Part shown: positions 8,509 through 16,911 of the stretch, piece by piece
How the letters are laid out: every line of letters starts with the position of its first letter
Numbering within the stretch: the first letter of the stretch is position 1
From: a virus
Virus record (IMG/VR): IMGVR_UViG_3300034018_001348
Coordinates: 62,001-126,000 of that record
DNA: 64,000 nt
Direction: 5' to 3' (one strand)
The notes under the pieces: model-generated
The model's database searches: none
The model's input: the letters and a program-made list of their open reading frames with translations, nothing else
What the model was told of the DNA's origin: nothing
Translations under genes and position numbers: made by a program

Positions 8509-9351
8509 TTAGAAGAATCTGTGATTATATCTTGGAATCTCAACTACTTCTTTGTAGTGTAACTTATTCCCAAGTTTTTCAATCATTTGTCTTCCCATTT
8601 CAATCCCTTTGAAAACATCCTCAATCACCACATATTCGTTTGGTGTGTGGTAATCGTAATACCCAATTGAAAAGTTGATACAAGAAAAACTAAATTTACT
8701 TCTCAACGCATAAACATCAGTATATGGATGAACCATGTATTGCATATCTTCGTTATGCATCCCTTCGGTTAATACTTGGTCACAAACTTCAAAGAATTCT
8801 GACTCTCTATCAAATAAATCTTGACTGAAACATTTTTCGGTAATCATCCAGTTCTCCGGAGCGTCAAATTGAATTCCATAACCAACATTAGTGAAGAATT
8901 CAGGGTCAGCCTTTTTGGAACCGTGACATCCGGTTTCTTCAGATACAAAGAAAGTGGCTTTTAAATTTGGTAATTCTTTTAGTAATTTTAAACAAGCAAA
9001 TACTCCACATTTATCATCACCACCGATTCCGGTTGGTAATCCATGTAAGTTGTAAGCTTTCAACGAATCTTTAATCTCACCTTGAGCATTAGGTAATTGT
9101 TCTTCATGAACTATTATATTGTCTAATCTGTGGACTGTGTCAGTATGTGCAATAACACAAGGGAAGTAAAAGTCCTCAGGAAGTGTTTCAAGTTCTTGTT
9201 TGGTTGCATAAACATTTTTGTGTTCATCAACATAATGTTCTATATTGTTTTCGGTCAACCAATTCTGTAAAAATTCAACCATTAGGTCTTCTTTATAAGT
9301 TACGGTTGGAACACTAAGAACTTCTTTTAGTAATAATATATCGTTTGTCAT
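8509..9351 (-). CDS. M20/M28-type zinc metallopeptidase
   Basis: 280 aa. Metal and catalytic motifs in order: VIAHTDTVHR (about 68), GIGGDDKCGVFACLKLL (about 112), FFVSEETGCHGS (about 140), FDAP (about 162) and YYDYHTPNEYV (about 236). These match the H-D-E-E/D-H ligand series of co-catalytic aminopeptidases such as peptidase T. At 280 residues it lacks the room for the M20 lid/dimerisation domain (family usually 370-410). Substrate unknown; possibly completes peptide breakdown after Clp proteolysis (inference). Host-type promoter at 9356-9363. Confidence 0.88.
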   Translation of the reverse strand: MTNDILLLKEVLSVPTVTYKEDLMVEFLQNWLTENNIEHYVDEHKNVYATKQELETLPEDFYFPCVIAHTDTVHRLDNIIVHEEQLPNAQGEIKDSLKAYNLHGLPTGIGGDDKCGVFACLKLLKELPNLKATFFVSEETGCHGSKKADPEFFTNVGYGIQFDAPENWMITEKCFSQDLFDRESEFFEVCDQVLTEGMHNEDMQYMVHPYTDVYALRSKFSFSCINFSIGYYDYHTPNEYVVIEDVFKGIEMGRQMIEKLGNKLHYKEVVEIPRYNHRFF

Positions 9352-9355
9352 GGGA

Positions 9356-9363
9356 CAAAGGTA
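9356..9363 (-). promoter_or_regulatory. Host-type -7 element TACCTTTG
   Basis: Minus-strand TTACCTTTGTCCCATG: the element ends 4 nt before the metallopeptidase start codon, implying a very short leader. Confidence 0.6.
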
Positions 9364-9368
9364 ATAAA

Positions 9369-10508
9369 TTAATACATGTCATCCAAATTAAATAAGGTAT
9401 TTTGATATAAAAAATTGTTAAATTCTTCTTCTTCCAATTCAAGTTTTTTAAATAATCCGGTATCTTTAGTTTTGACAATTAATTTAACTGACATATTACC
9501 CGGATTAAACGATTCAATTTGAAAAATAATATTGTCGTCTTTAGGGGTTTCATACCAAGTTTTTAATTTATATTTAGATACAACTCGGTTTCTAAATTCA
9601 ACAAAGTCTTGAATTGTATATTCTTCGTCACTTTTTTCATCTAATTTTTCAATAATCTTTTCAAATTGTCTTGTAACCTCATTATTAAATGATACTGAAT
9701 CGAAATATTGTTCATCTTGAAACTCGTAAATTTTCTCATACCAACCACCAGGAGTTGACCCTCCAAAAGACTTATTTATTATTTTTGTAACAATCTCTTT
9801 GGCATTAGAATTAAATAAATTTAGTTGTAACGCACCCAAATATAAATCGGCAAGAGTGATTTCCACTTCATCCATATTGTAATTAAGGTTAATACCATTT
9901 TCCTCTAACGGTTTATTAAATTCATCTTCGATTGCCTTTTTTGCGACAGTATTCATTTCGTGCTCTTTTTCAGATTGAAAATCCCCGAGGATATAATCAA
10001 TTTCATTAGGAAATAAATCAAGTAACATTTCGGATAATTCTTGTCTGTATTCTTCACTCTCGAGATTAAATTCTTTTTCAGGTAATATTGTGGATGCGAT
10101 GTCCTTAAGAGTTTCTTTATTCTCATCGTTCAATTCATAATACACATTGTACCCTTCTTTAAAATCTTGTTCTATTTGATATGAATCTTGAAAATCATAT
10201 CCATTGTATGAATTAATAGCTTGCATGAACCAAACATCTGATTCGTCCATGTCAATTTCTTCTAAAAATTCTTTATCATCTTCAAATTTAATGGTTATAA
10301 TAGATTGACCTAAAGGTTCCTTAGTTTGAATATAGTCTATAGTATTATCGATATTATATAACTCGTCAGTACTAATTCTACCTTTAGAAAAATTTCTAAG
10401 ACCGACAACTAAGTTCTTATCTTCCTCTTTTTCAGTGTCTTGCTCTGTCTGTATGACCCTTCTGATAATATGATTAAGGTCTGATTCAGTTAATTTTATT
10501 ACTTTCAT
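9369..10508 (-). CDS. Tagged hypothetical protein
   Basis: 379 aa from MKVIKLTESDLNHIIRRVIQ; the longer open frame to 10610 would overlap the tmRNA promoter and is rejected. The N-terminus is a clear member of the ITE-type tag family (compare MRNIIKINENDLNLIIKKVI at 62206). The body is acidic and mixed, no recognised domain. A TATTTATT box lies about 16 nt upstream. Confidence 0.8.
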   Translation of the reverse strand: MKVIKLTESDLNHIIRRVIQTEQDTEKEEDKNLVVGLRNFSKGRISTDELYNIDNTIDYIQTKEPLGQSIITIKFEDDKEFLEEIDMDESDVWFMQAINSYNGYDFQDSYQIEQDFKEGYNVYYELNDENKETLKDIASTILPEKEFNLESEEYRQELSEMLLDLFPNEIDYILGDFQSEKEHEMNTVAKKAIEDEFNKPLEENGINLNYNMDEVEITLADLYLGALQLNLFNSNAKEIVTKIINKSFGGSTPGGWYEKIYEFQDEQYFDSVSFNNEVTRQFEKIIEKLDEKSDEEYTIQDFVEFRNRVVSKYKLKTWYETPKDDNIIFQIESFNPGNMSVKLIVKTKDTGLFKKLELEEEEFNNFLYQNTLFNLDDMY

Positions 10509-10562
10509 TAAAATGATTTTACAATAAATACTTTTTTTGTTTGGAATTTCAATATTTATGTT

Positions 10563-10570
10563 TATCTTTG
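10563..10570 (+). promoter_or_regulatory. Host-type -7 element TATCTTTG for the tmRNA
   Basis: TAnnTTTG match ending 15 nt before the predicted mature 5' end of the tmRNA. Confidence 0.65.
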
Positions 10571-10584
10571 TACCATAATAATAG

Positions 10585-10994
10585 GGGGATGAAATGGAAT
10601 TGACTGACATATCTACTTATTTAGGGCACGTAGTGAGAAGTTTCCTATCACTTAAATCTATGGATGACAAAATTATAAATGGCAACATTTTAAACAAAAT
10701 GGCTCTAGTAGGTCTTGTACGTCAAGATGAGCTTGTGAACGTAGCGTAAGCAAACACACATTGGGGTCGACGGATATATGTACCTTGCAACAGAAATATC
10801 TTAAGGTGTGATACCACCCGAAGAGTGTCAAGGTCTCGTTTGAGGGTCTACCTATTAAAGTGAACCTCCCACAGTTGTAGGTAATGATGGAAAAATTAAA
10901 ACCTTCTTATTTGTCAGTTGAGAATTAATTGAATAAACGTGTAGACCTAAACACTTAGGATGGACAACACCCGATTTCGAAATCGGCATCTCCA
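10585..10994 (+). ncRNA. ssrA: Transfer-messenger RNA (tmRNA)
   Basis: The ends form a tRNA-like acceptor: 5' GGGGATG pairs with 3' CATCTCC (7 bp, one G-U), followed by discriminator A. The 5' GGGGATGAAATGGAATTGAC is close to the conserved tmRNA start GGGGGTGAAACGGTCTCGAC of other bacteria. A T-arm (CCGAT-TTCGAA-ATCGG) precedes the 3' acceptor strand. A short reading frame ends at TAA 10747-10749 (...RQDELVNVA), the likely proteolysis tag with small hydrophobic C-terminus; the resume codon is not certain. Downstream GC-rich hairpins fit the pseudoknot domain. CCA is not encoded. Length about 410 nt is usual. Confidence 0.87.
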
Positions 10995-11001
10995 CTTTAA
11001 T

Positions 11002-11037
11002 AAAAAAAAAATCCATCATATGATGGATTTTTTTTTT
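11002..11037 (+). terminator. Hairpin terminator after tmRNA
   Basis: AAATCCATCATATGATGGATTT stem flanked by A-run and T-run; works in either direction. Confidence 0.85.
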
Positions 11038-11080
11038 ATTAATTTTCTAAAATCATATCATTATATCCATTTTTTTTATT

Positions 11081-11088
11081 TATATTTG
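11081..11088 (+). promoter_or_regulatory. Host-type -7 element TATATTTG
   Basis: TAnnTTTG 11 nt before the first gene of the rightward small-gene operon. Confidence 0.65.
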
Positions 11089-11099
11089 CAAGATAAAAT

Positions 11100-11831
11100 A
11101 TGCGTGAAATGAAAGGTAAATTAAAGAAAATAGATGATAAGTGGGTTGTTGAATACTCCGGTATTTCATATAGTGGTGGCAATCCAAAACAATTAGGTAG
11201 TTACACCAAAAAAGTATGTAAAAAAACTTTACCATTACACCCCAATTTTATTACAATGACAGATTATGTTTGGGTTAAAGGATACAAATTTTACGATGGT
11301 TATGAAGTTGAATTTACCGAAGTATTGGTTAATTCTATAGGTAGAGAAGTTGACCCAAATAATTTAGGTCAAAATCACTCAAAATGTATATGGTATGCCA
11401 GACCCTCTTTATCGGAAAAAGAAGATTTGGGTTATACAACCAAAATGGGAATTGGGGTTAGTGATGAGATGGTTCGAGCAACTATGATTCCAAAAGAATA
11501 TTTTGGAAAAGAAGAACAAAAACAACATCTAATTGATATGATGAAGGATGATGAAGAATTGGGGTTGTATGAACAAATCGACCAAAATAATCCTGTTACA
11601 AAAGGTAGTACTGCTTTAGTAAAAAAAATCAAATTTGAGGATGTCTTCAACGATGAGAAAAGAGAAGGGGTTAAAAGAGTAATTCATCAACATAAAGTTT
11701 TAAAAGATTTAAGTTTAGTCAATCCCGCCCATTTACAAATGACAAGTAATGGTCATGGAGAATTCCCTGATAGTTATAAATTAACTGAAAAAGGTATTCA
11801 ATATATTATTGAACAATTAAATAAAGAGTAA
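11100..11831 (+). CDS. Hypothetical protein, first gene of accessory operon
   Basis: 243 aa; MKGKLKK at codon 4 is an alternative start. Residues 1-85 form a beta-rich module (WVVEYSGISYSG ... GYEVEFTEVL) seen in many small phage proteins; residues about 185-243 are helical (HQHKVLKDLSLVNPAHLQMT) and may be a separate winged-helix-like module. It heads a chain of about 14 rightward genes with overlaps or gaps of a few bases. Function unknown. Confidence 0.8.
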   Translation: MREMKGKLKKIDDKWVVEYSGISYSGGNPKQLGSYTKKVCKKTLPLHPNFITMTDYVWVKGYKFYDGYEVEFTEVLVNSIGREVDPNNLGQNHSKCIWYARPSLSEKEDLGYTTKMGIGVSDEMVRATMIPKEYFGKEEQKQHLIDMMKDDEELGLYEQIDQNNPVTKGSTALVKKIKFEDVFNDEKREGVKRVIHQHKVLKDLSLVNPAHLQMTSNGHGEFPDSYKLTEKGIQYIIEQLNKE

Positions 11832-11834
11832 GGA

Positions 11835-12248
11835 ATGGGTGAGAACAAAAAACCAAGAGTATATCATTCAAAAATATTAGAAGATGTATTATCAAACATT
11901 ACTCCGGAAGAGTTGGAATCAACTGAAATTGAAATGAGAAATATGGGGTATGAAGAGACCTATACCAATAAAGAAATTAGAACTTGGTGGTTAAACCAAA
12001 CTGAGGGAAGAAGACGAGATATGGTTCGGGAATACTTCAAAGGTGGTAATAGTGAAAGAATCAACACATTATACGGCATTATGCCGGAAGAAATGGAGGA
12101 AATATATAACATTAATGTTGATGTTATTATAATGGATTGGGAAGAAATCTTATTTGATTTTATAGATTTTTACCCGTGTCAATTACCTGACGAATTATTT
12201 GAATGGTTGGATAATAATTACGAAATACCAAAGAAAAAAAATGGTTAA
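11835..12248 (+). CDS. Hypothetical protein
   Basis: 137 aa, acidic and helical, W-rich (TWWLNQTEGRRRDM; IIMDWEEILFDF). Three bases after the previous gene. No family recognised; typical small early/middle phage protein. Confidence 0.7.
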   Translation: MGENKKPRVYHSKILEDVLSNITPEELESTEIEMRNMGYEETYTNKEIRTWWLNQTEGRRRDMVREYFKGGNSERINTLYGIMPEEMEEIYNINVDVIIMDWEEILFDFIDFYPCQLPDELFEWLDNNYEIPKKKNG

Positions 12249-12849
12249 ATGTTATCAACATATTGATACCACATCTGATGAATGGTGTTGGAAATGTCAG
12301 GGATTAACCGATAATGAGAGGTTTAATTCAACTAAAATAATAAATAAGATGGAAAAGATTAAAATAATATTCCTTGATATCGATGGAGTTCTTAATGTTT
12401 ACTCCCACGACCACGATGAGTTTGGTAGTCAATTTCAACCCCAATTTGTTAATAACCTTAAACGAGTTATTGAAGAAACGGGTGCCAAGATTGTAATATC
12501 ATCAACTTGGAGATATGGTGGATTACAGAGGATGAAAGATATGTGGGAAAAGAGGAACTTACCTGGTGAGGTGATTGATATCACACCGGATTGTACTTAC
12601 TTACATAATGAAGGTTTATTTGAATGGATAGATGAAGTTGAAAGAGGTCACGAAGTACAATATTGGTTGGATGAACATCCTGAAGTGGAAAGATATGTTA
12701 TCTTAGATGATGATAACGATTTCTTACCCCACCAACGAGGTAATTTTGTTAGAACGGCAAACAATATCAATCATCCGGATGCGTTGGACATCGGATATGG
12801 ATTAACGAATGAATGTACAAACAAATCAATTAGAATATTAAACGTGTAA
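12241..12849 (+). CDS. HAD-family phosphatase, RNA-repair type
   Basis: 202 aa from MVKCYQHIDTTSDEWCWKCQ; the HAD domain itself starts at MEKIKIIFLDIDGVLNV (12349), an alternative start. Motif I DIDGVLN, motif II SSTWR, and an acidic motif IV YVILDDDNDFLP are present. Together with GLT at the end, this matches the HAD domain found in Swiss-army-knife RNA repair proteins. The N-terminal extension has a CxxH/CxxC zinc-finger-like pattern. A second paralogue lies at 15383-15970 and an RNA ligase at 47476. Likely role: phosphate removal during RNA end healing (inference). Confidence 0.82.
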   Translation: MVKCYQHIDTTSDEWCWKCQGLTDNERFNSTKIINKMEKIKIIFLDIDGVLNVYSHDHDEFGSQFQPQFVNNLKRVIEETGAKIVISSTWRYGGLQRMKDMWEKRNLPGEVIDITPDCTYLHNEGLFEWIDEVERGHEVQYWLDEHPEVERYVILDDDNDFLPHQRGNFVRTANNINHPDALDIGYGLTNECTNKSIRILNV

Positions 12850-12853
12850 TAAG

Positions 12854-13264
12854 ATGATAACAAAAGAAAAGTATTTAGATTTAATTAAAACTAAAGAAGT
12901 GGTAGAAAATAGAGCGTATGAGGTATCAACTCTATTAAATAAATTAAATTCGTCAATGTGGGGAATGTATTCAGATTCCGGAGAGATGTATTTTTATGAT
13001 GATTCAGTTTCATTAAACACTCACGATTATTTTAGAGGAAGTTATGATTCAACGTCAATGGACTTTAATTCGGATTATTTGTTTATGTCGGATGATGAAA
13101 TTATAGAAGATGCTAATAGAATAATTGAATTTGACAAAGAAAAAACTAGACAAATTAAAGAGAATAAAGACAAATTATTAATAGAACAAACAGAAGAAAA
13201 AGAGAGAATAGAGTATGAGCGTCTAAAGAACAAATATCATAAACTTGAACCAAATGGAAAATAA
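12854..13264 (+). CDS. Hypothetical protein with C-terminal coiled coil
   Basis: 136 aa. Aromatic, acidic middle (SMWGMYSDSGEMYFYDD), then a highly charged K/E helix from about residue 90 to the end that is predicted to be a coiled coil. Lies 4 nt after the HAD gene. No family recognised. Confidence 0.7.
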   Translation: MITKEKYLDLIKTKEVVENRAYEVSTLLNKLNSSMWGMYSDSGEMYFYDDSVSLNTHDYFRGSYDSTSMDFNSDYLFMSDDEIIEDANRIIEFDKEKTRQIKENKDKLLIEQTEEKERIEYERLKNKYHKLEPNGK

Positions 13265-13269
13265 TTAAT

Positions 13270-13422
13270 ATGTTCAAGAAATTATTCAAGAAGTTCTCTG
13301 ATGTTAAATGTAACCATTCATTTATTATGGAAGAGGTGTGGGACCTTGAGAAAGACCCGGTTTGTACCAAATGCGGTAAACCAATAAGTGAATTAACCCC
13401 TAAAGTTAAAAAGAAAAAATGA
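13270..13422 (+). CDS. Small zinc-ribbon protein
   Basis: 50 aa: MFKKLFKKFSDVKCNHSFIM, then a CxxC knuckle (VCTKCGKPISEL) and a basic tail KVKKKK. CxxH (CNHSF) plus CxxC could bind one zinc. Stop overlaps the next start (ATGA). Below the usual length cut-off but well placed in the operon. Confidence 0.65.
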   Translation: MFKKLFKKFSDVKCNHSFIMEEVWDLEKDPVCTKCGKPISELTPKVKKKK

Positions 13423-13676
13423 AAACACACACAAAAGGAAGCGTAATTGTTGAGGAGATTAAAATTGGTGATATTCATTATGAATATGACTATGGTATGG
13501 GAATTAAATGTCAAGTAACAACCTTACCAAGAATAAACGAGTCAGGTCAATATGAATGGGAAAGTGAAAATATGAAAACAGGTAAAACAATCAATTATTT
13601 GGTTGACCCAAAATATTCACATTACTCCGCAAATCTTTATGATTATGAAGCGTATAAAGTTAATACCTACATATAA
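13419..13676 (+). CDS. Hypothetical protein
   Basis: 85 aa, beta-rich (SVIVEEIKIGDIHYEYDYGMG), start overlaps the previous stop by 4 nt. No recognised domain. Confidence 0.65.
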   Translation: MKTHTKGSVIVEEIKIGDIHYEYDYGMGIKCQVTTLPRINESGQYEWESENMKTGKTINYLVDPKYSHYSANLYDYEAYKVNTYI

Positions 13677-13677
13677 G

Positions 13678-13854
13678 ATGAGAGAAACATTTACAATAGA
13701 TGAGATTAGGAAGTACATCCTATCACAGGATAGTTTGGGAGATGTTCTATACAATTTAAGTTCTTCTAAAATATTTGAAGCAAATGAATTAGAAGATGAT
13801 GAATTGGATTGGGACGATTTAGATGATAATGAAATTAGAGAAACGTATCGATAA
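13678..13854 (+). CDS. Small acidic hypothetical protein
   Basis: 58 aa from MRETFTIDEIRKYILSQ; longer in-frame extension overlaps the previous gene and is rejected. Acidic C-terminus (ELEDDELDWDDLDDNEI). Overlaps the next gene by 1 nt. Confidence 0.6.
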   Translation: MRETFTIDEIRKYILSQDSLGDVLYNLSSSKIFEANELEDDELDWDDLDDNEIRETYR

Positions 13855-14039
13855 TGAAAGAAAAAATAAAATTAAGAATTAATTTATTTTATGTATTTTT
13901 GCAATGGTGTTGTTTAGTACCAAGTGAGATTAAAGAACATTGGGATGATATGAATCGTAGATATTATAATGAGACAGACCCTGAAATGTTAAAAATATTT
14001 AAAGAATTAGAAGATAAATGGGAAGAGAAAATTGATTAA
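13854..14039 (+). CDS. Small hypothetical protein
   Basis: 61 aa, starts in TAATG overlap. A hydrophobic stretch LFYVFLQWCCLVPS at residues 11-24 could be a short membrane helix, followed by a charged helix. Unknown function. Confidence 0.55.
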   Translation: MKEKIKLRINLFYVFLQWCCLVPSEIKEHWDDMNRRYYNETDPEMLKIFKELEDKWEEKID

Positions 14040-14049
14040 TAATAAAGAA

Positions 14050-14463
14050 ATGGAAAAAGAGACATTTGAAGAATACTTACAGAGATTAAAAGACAGACGC
14101 ACCGAAGGAGATTACAAATACAGTGATGAGGATTTTAAAAACTACATTTACCATATTATTGATTGTTATGAAAAGAATATTAGTGTTTATGAATGTCTTG
14201 AATTTATGTATTTTATAGTAAGAGAGCCCATCCAAGAATTGGGAGTACTGGAAGTACCGATGCCTATATCAAAACAAGAAACACTTCCCGAATTAGTCAA
14301 CATACCAATGATGGTTAGTATGGATGGGAAAAATTGGGAAAGAAGAAATGTAATTGCATTGTCAAAAGGAATCTATATTACCTCTGAAGGAAGAAAAACG
14401 TGTTTACATACAGAAGAGGAATTTGAATCAATCGATTATTGGAAATTTGCTAAACCTATTTAA
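14050..14463 (+). CDS. Hypothetical protein
   Basis: 137 aa from MEKETFEEYLQRLKDRRTEG; a TTG start at 14032 would add 6 residues. N-terminal helix, C-terminal beta-rich part (MVSMDGKNWERRNVIALSKG) reminiscent of a small beta-domain. No family recognised. Confidence 0.65.
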   Translation: MEKETFEEYLQRLKDRRTEGDYKYSDEDFKNYIYHIIDCYEKNISVYECLEFMYFIVREPIQELGVLEVPMPISKQETLPELVNIPMMVSMDGKNWERRNVIALSKGIYITSEGRKTCLHTEEEFESIDYWKFAKPI

Positions 14464-14465
14464 TT

Positions 14466-14753
14466 ATGGTAAATTTTGAAAACTTACAAGAAGGGTGGGT
14501 TAAATTTTCACGAATACCTTGTGTTGAAGGATGTATTGATGTTTGGTATGGTGATTGTGCTTATAACCCAAATAGTGAAATTGAACCTCGTTGGAACCTA
14601 AACTCATTCACAACATTTATTAGATTAAATGGTGAAGGAGAATGGTTTCCAAACGGATATAGAAAAGGAATTAAAGGGTTTGCCGGAGAAATGGATGAAG
14701 TTGCAACATCACAAGAAATTTGGGACGAAATAAGTAAATGCAATGAAGAATGA
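14466..14753 (+). CDS. Hypothetical protein
   Basis: 95 aa, W/Y/G-rich (EGWVKFSRIPCVEGCIDVWY), two close cysteines. Overlaps the next gene by 4 nt. No family recognised. Confidence 0.6.
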   Translation: MVNFENLQEGWVKFSRIPCVEGCIDVWYGDCAYNPNSEIEPRWNLNSFTTFIRLNGEGEWFPNGYRKGIKGFAGEMDEVATSQEIWDEISKCNEE

Positions 14754-15001
14754 ATAAAGTAAAAATAACAGACATATCACAACTAGTGGAAGGTCAATTA
14801 GATATTGATGTTGTTCGTCAATTCTATTTAGAGGTTTTGTATTGTGTTGTGGAGGATTATAGAAGTATAAACGACATTAACGATATTGTTAATGATTTAT
14901 CACCCCTCCCGGAAAAAAAGTTAGAACATTTCAAAATACATTTGGAAGGTTTTGTTGATGATTTAATTTATGATGGTGTAATAACGAAAGTTCAAAAATG
15001 A
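14750..15001 (+). CDS. Small helical hypothetical protein
   Basis: 83 aa, starts in ATGA overlap with the previous gene and ends in ATGATG overlap with the next. Acidic helices; no motif. Confidence 0.6.
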   Translation: MNKVKITDISQLVEGQLDIDVVRQFYLEVLYCVVEDYRSINDINDIVNDLSPLPEKKLEHFKIHLEGFVDDLIYDGVITKVQK

Positions 15002-15393
15002 TGAAAGGGATTATAAAAGTTAGAAGTTTTGATTCATTAAAAAAATTGAATTACAAACGAGCAAAAGGGAAAAGTATAAACATTAAATCGTTGGATACCT
15101 CAACTAGTGAATCAATTATAACTTTAGAGAAATTAGGTCTTTTAACTCCTGAATTGTTATGGGAGTTAGTTGAAAGACGAAAATATCTCTGTATTGAAGA
15201 ACATAAATTAGAATGGGTAATACGAGCCAGAGAAAAAAACTTACCTCTATTTGCTGAAGATATAGATAAGTATGTTAATCATTTTTCAGACGTTAAATTA
15301 GCGGTTTTAAGAATCCCGTATGAAATAAGAATAATACCTAAGTATAGAACTTACATTTGGAAAAAAGAAATTGGAGAAATAGATGGAAACTAA
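14998..15393 (+). CDS. Hypothetical protein
   Basis: 131 aa, basic helical protein (LTPELLWELVERRKYLCIEE); the start may be the second ATG. Ends 11 nt inside the following HAD gene. No family recognised. Confidence 0.6.
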   Translation: MMKGIIKVRSFDSLKKLNYKRAKGKSINIKSLDTSTSESIITLEKLGLLTPELLWELVERRKYLCIEEHKLEWVIRAREKNLPLFAEDIDKYVNHFSDVKLAVLRIPYEIRIIPKYRTYIWKKEIGEIDGN

Positions 15394-15970
15394 AAAAATA
15401 TTGTTTTTGGATAATGATGGGGTAATCTGTCTCTCCAATAATTGGGGTGGGAGAACCAAAAAATGGGATAAGTATAAAAAACTTAATCCCGAGGCGACCA
15501 GTGATACTACGGCGCCCGTCGATGTGAGGTTTGATGATTTTGATAAAAAGGCCATCAAAGTATTAAATCAAGTATTAGAAGAGACCGGAGCGGAAATCGT
15601 TGTTTCCTCTGATTGGAGATTACACGCAACATTAGAAGAAATCGGAGAATACTATCTCTCTCAAGGAATCTTAAAAGCTCCAATTGCATTTACCAAACGA
15701 TACATCGGTTGTGATAAACCTGATGAGTTTGAATGGGTTAGAAGAACAATGTACGAACAACAAAGATGTATAGAAGTTAGACAATATCTAACCGACCATC
15801 CTGAAGTTACACATTGGGCTTGTATCGATGATTTAGAGTTAGGTGAAAAAGATACTCACGATAGAGAACAAAAGTGGGGTTTATCCAACTTCGTTCACAC
15901 GCCAAGAATGAATGAAGGAATTAAACAATCAGGCATTAAAGAAAAATTATTACAATACCTGAATGACTGA
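15383..15970 (+). CDS. HAD-family phosphatase, second RNA-repair-type paralogue
   Basis: 195 aa. Motif I LFLDNDGVICLS carries DxD as DND; motif II VVSSDWR; lysine motif not obvious; motif IV WACIDDLELG. Same layout as the HAD at 12241 (SSxWR, HPEV, then acidic DD motif) but with an insertion after motif I. Two paralogues in one operon suggest either distinct RNA substrates or regulation. Family is known for 3' or 2',3'-cyclic phosphate processing; exact activity is inferred. Confidence 0.82.
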   Translation: METKKILFLDNDGVICLSNNWGGRTKKWDKYKKLNPEATSDTTAPVDVRFDDFDKKAIKVLNQVLEETGAEIVVSSDWRLHATLEEIGEYYLSQGILKAPIAFTKRYIGCDKPDEFEWVRRTMYEQQRCIEVRQYLTDHPEVTHWACIDDLELGEKDTHDREQKWGLSNFVHTPRMNEGIKQSGIKEKLLQYLND

Positions 15971-15978
15971 TATTTATC
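15971..15978 (+). promoter_or_regulatory. Late-type promoter box TATTTATC
   Basis: Sits 3 nt before the ATG at 15982, at the switch from accessory genes to a membrane protein gene. Confidence 0.5.
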
Positions 15979-15981
15979 AGT

Positions 15982-16503
15982 ATGATTCAATACTTCACAG
16001 AAATCCTTAAAACATTTTCAACAGCCCAACGTATTTGGGCTTTGATTATTTTATGTATATCCGTATTTTTAATAACATTCGGTTCAGATATAATTGACGC
16101 GTTAAAACCGGACTTCACACAACAGAATTTGGTAATTAAGAGACAAAGAACTATGATTACATCTCTGAATACCCAATTAGACAGTTTGACCTTCAGAGTT
16201 AATGATTTGACTCAAGAAGTGATTGATGGACAATCGGAATGTTCTTATAAAAGGATAGAAAGAGAAAAGGAGATTATTACTCAAATTGATGAGTTAGAAA
16301 AGATAATAAGAAATATGAATCCTCGTACAATGGTTAAAAACCCTCGTGTATTGGCAATGAAACGAACTAATGATACTATTGAGGTCGATACAATAAGAGT
16401 TATTCCGGATGAAAATACAGAATCAATTATGGAAGATAATACTGAACTCGCAATATCGGCGTTACATGAGTTGAAAAATAGGATTAAAAATAAGAAATAT
16501 TAA
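15982..16503 (+). CDS. Membrane-anchored coiled-coil protein, i-spanin candidate
   Basis: 173 aa. One N-terminal transmembrane segment (IWALIILCISVFLITFGSDI, about 18-37), then a long heptad-rich region (QRTMITSLNTQLDSLTFRVN ... ) to about residue 110, and a polar tail. The N-in single anchor plus periplasmic coiled coil is the architecture of phage inner-membrane spanins. No o-spanin lipoprotein overlaps it, so the spanin role is only a suggestion. Confidence 0.7.
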   Translation: MIQYFTEILKTFSTAQRIWALIILCISVFLITFGSDIIDALKPDFTQQNLVIKRQRTMITSLNTQLDSLTFRVNDLTQEVIDGQSECSYKRIEREKEIITQIDELEKIIRNMNPRTMVKNPRVLAMKRTNDTIEVDTIRVIPDENTESIMEDNTELAISALHELKNRIKNKKY

Positions 16504-16508
16504 TTTAT

Positions 16509-16871
16509 ATGAGTCAAGTTAAAGTATCTGCTAAACGACATTTAGCAAAAACAATAAGTTATCGAATAATCAGTACTGTAATTGGTTTTTTAATAATGTG
16601 GGTAATATCCGGTTCTATTAAAATTGGCGCAGCCTTTGGAATTGCGGAATTAATTTATAAGCCAATACAATATTATATTCATGAAAGAGTTTGGTATAGA
16701 TGGATTACTTTTGGTTTGATTAAATCTATTCCGGTTAAGGAAAAAACTAAAAGAGTTTTTAAAAAGACTTATCATACACCACCTTTACAAGAACCAAGAG
16801 TTATTAAAGAAGAGGAACAACCAACACCTGAAATCAAAAGATTAACATATAGTAAGAAATCCGACAATTAG
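16509..16871 (+). CDS. DUF2061 membrane protein
   Basis: 120 aa. KRHLAKTISYRIISTVIGFL, then WVISGSIKIG, then YKPIQYYIHERVWYR match the DUF2061 signature (HLxKxxSxRxxxT ... G ... YYxHERxW). Two transmembrane helices (about 20-37 and 42-60), then a Pro-rich cytoplasmic tail absent from most family members. Function of the family is unknown. Stop codon TAG. Confidence 0.88.
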   Translation: MSQVKVSAKRHLAKTISYRIISTVIGFLIMWVISGSIKIGAAFGIAELIYKPIQYYIHERVWYRWITFGLIKSIPVKEKTKRVFKKTYHTPPLQEPRVIKEEEQPTPEIKRLTYSKKSDN

Positions 16872-16886
16872 TCGGATTTTTTTTTT
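16857..16886 (+). terminator. Hairpin terminator
   Basis: AAATCCGAC/GTCGGATTT stem with loop AATTA and T-run, overlapping the end of the DUF2061 gene. Confidence 0.8.
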
Positions 16887-16899
16887 ATCTAATAATGAG

Positions 16900-16907
16900 G
16901 TATTTAT
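16900..16907 (+). promoter_or_regulatory. Late-type promoter box TATTTATT
   Basis: GGTATTTATTATTATG: box ends 4 nt before the start codon of the peptidase-like gene. Confidence 0.55.
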
Positions 16908-16911
16908 TATT

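Noticed and set aside
9369-10610. Longer start for the tagged protein at 10508
   Set aside because: The extension crosses the tmRNA promoter and lacks the leader and late box found at the internal ATG.
10594-10749. A 51-codon open frame starting inside the tmRNA 5' end
   Set aside because: The tmRNA acceptor pairing and conserved 5' segment explain the region; the frame most likely only contains the tag at its end.
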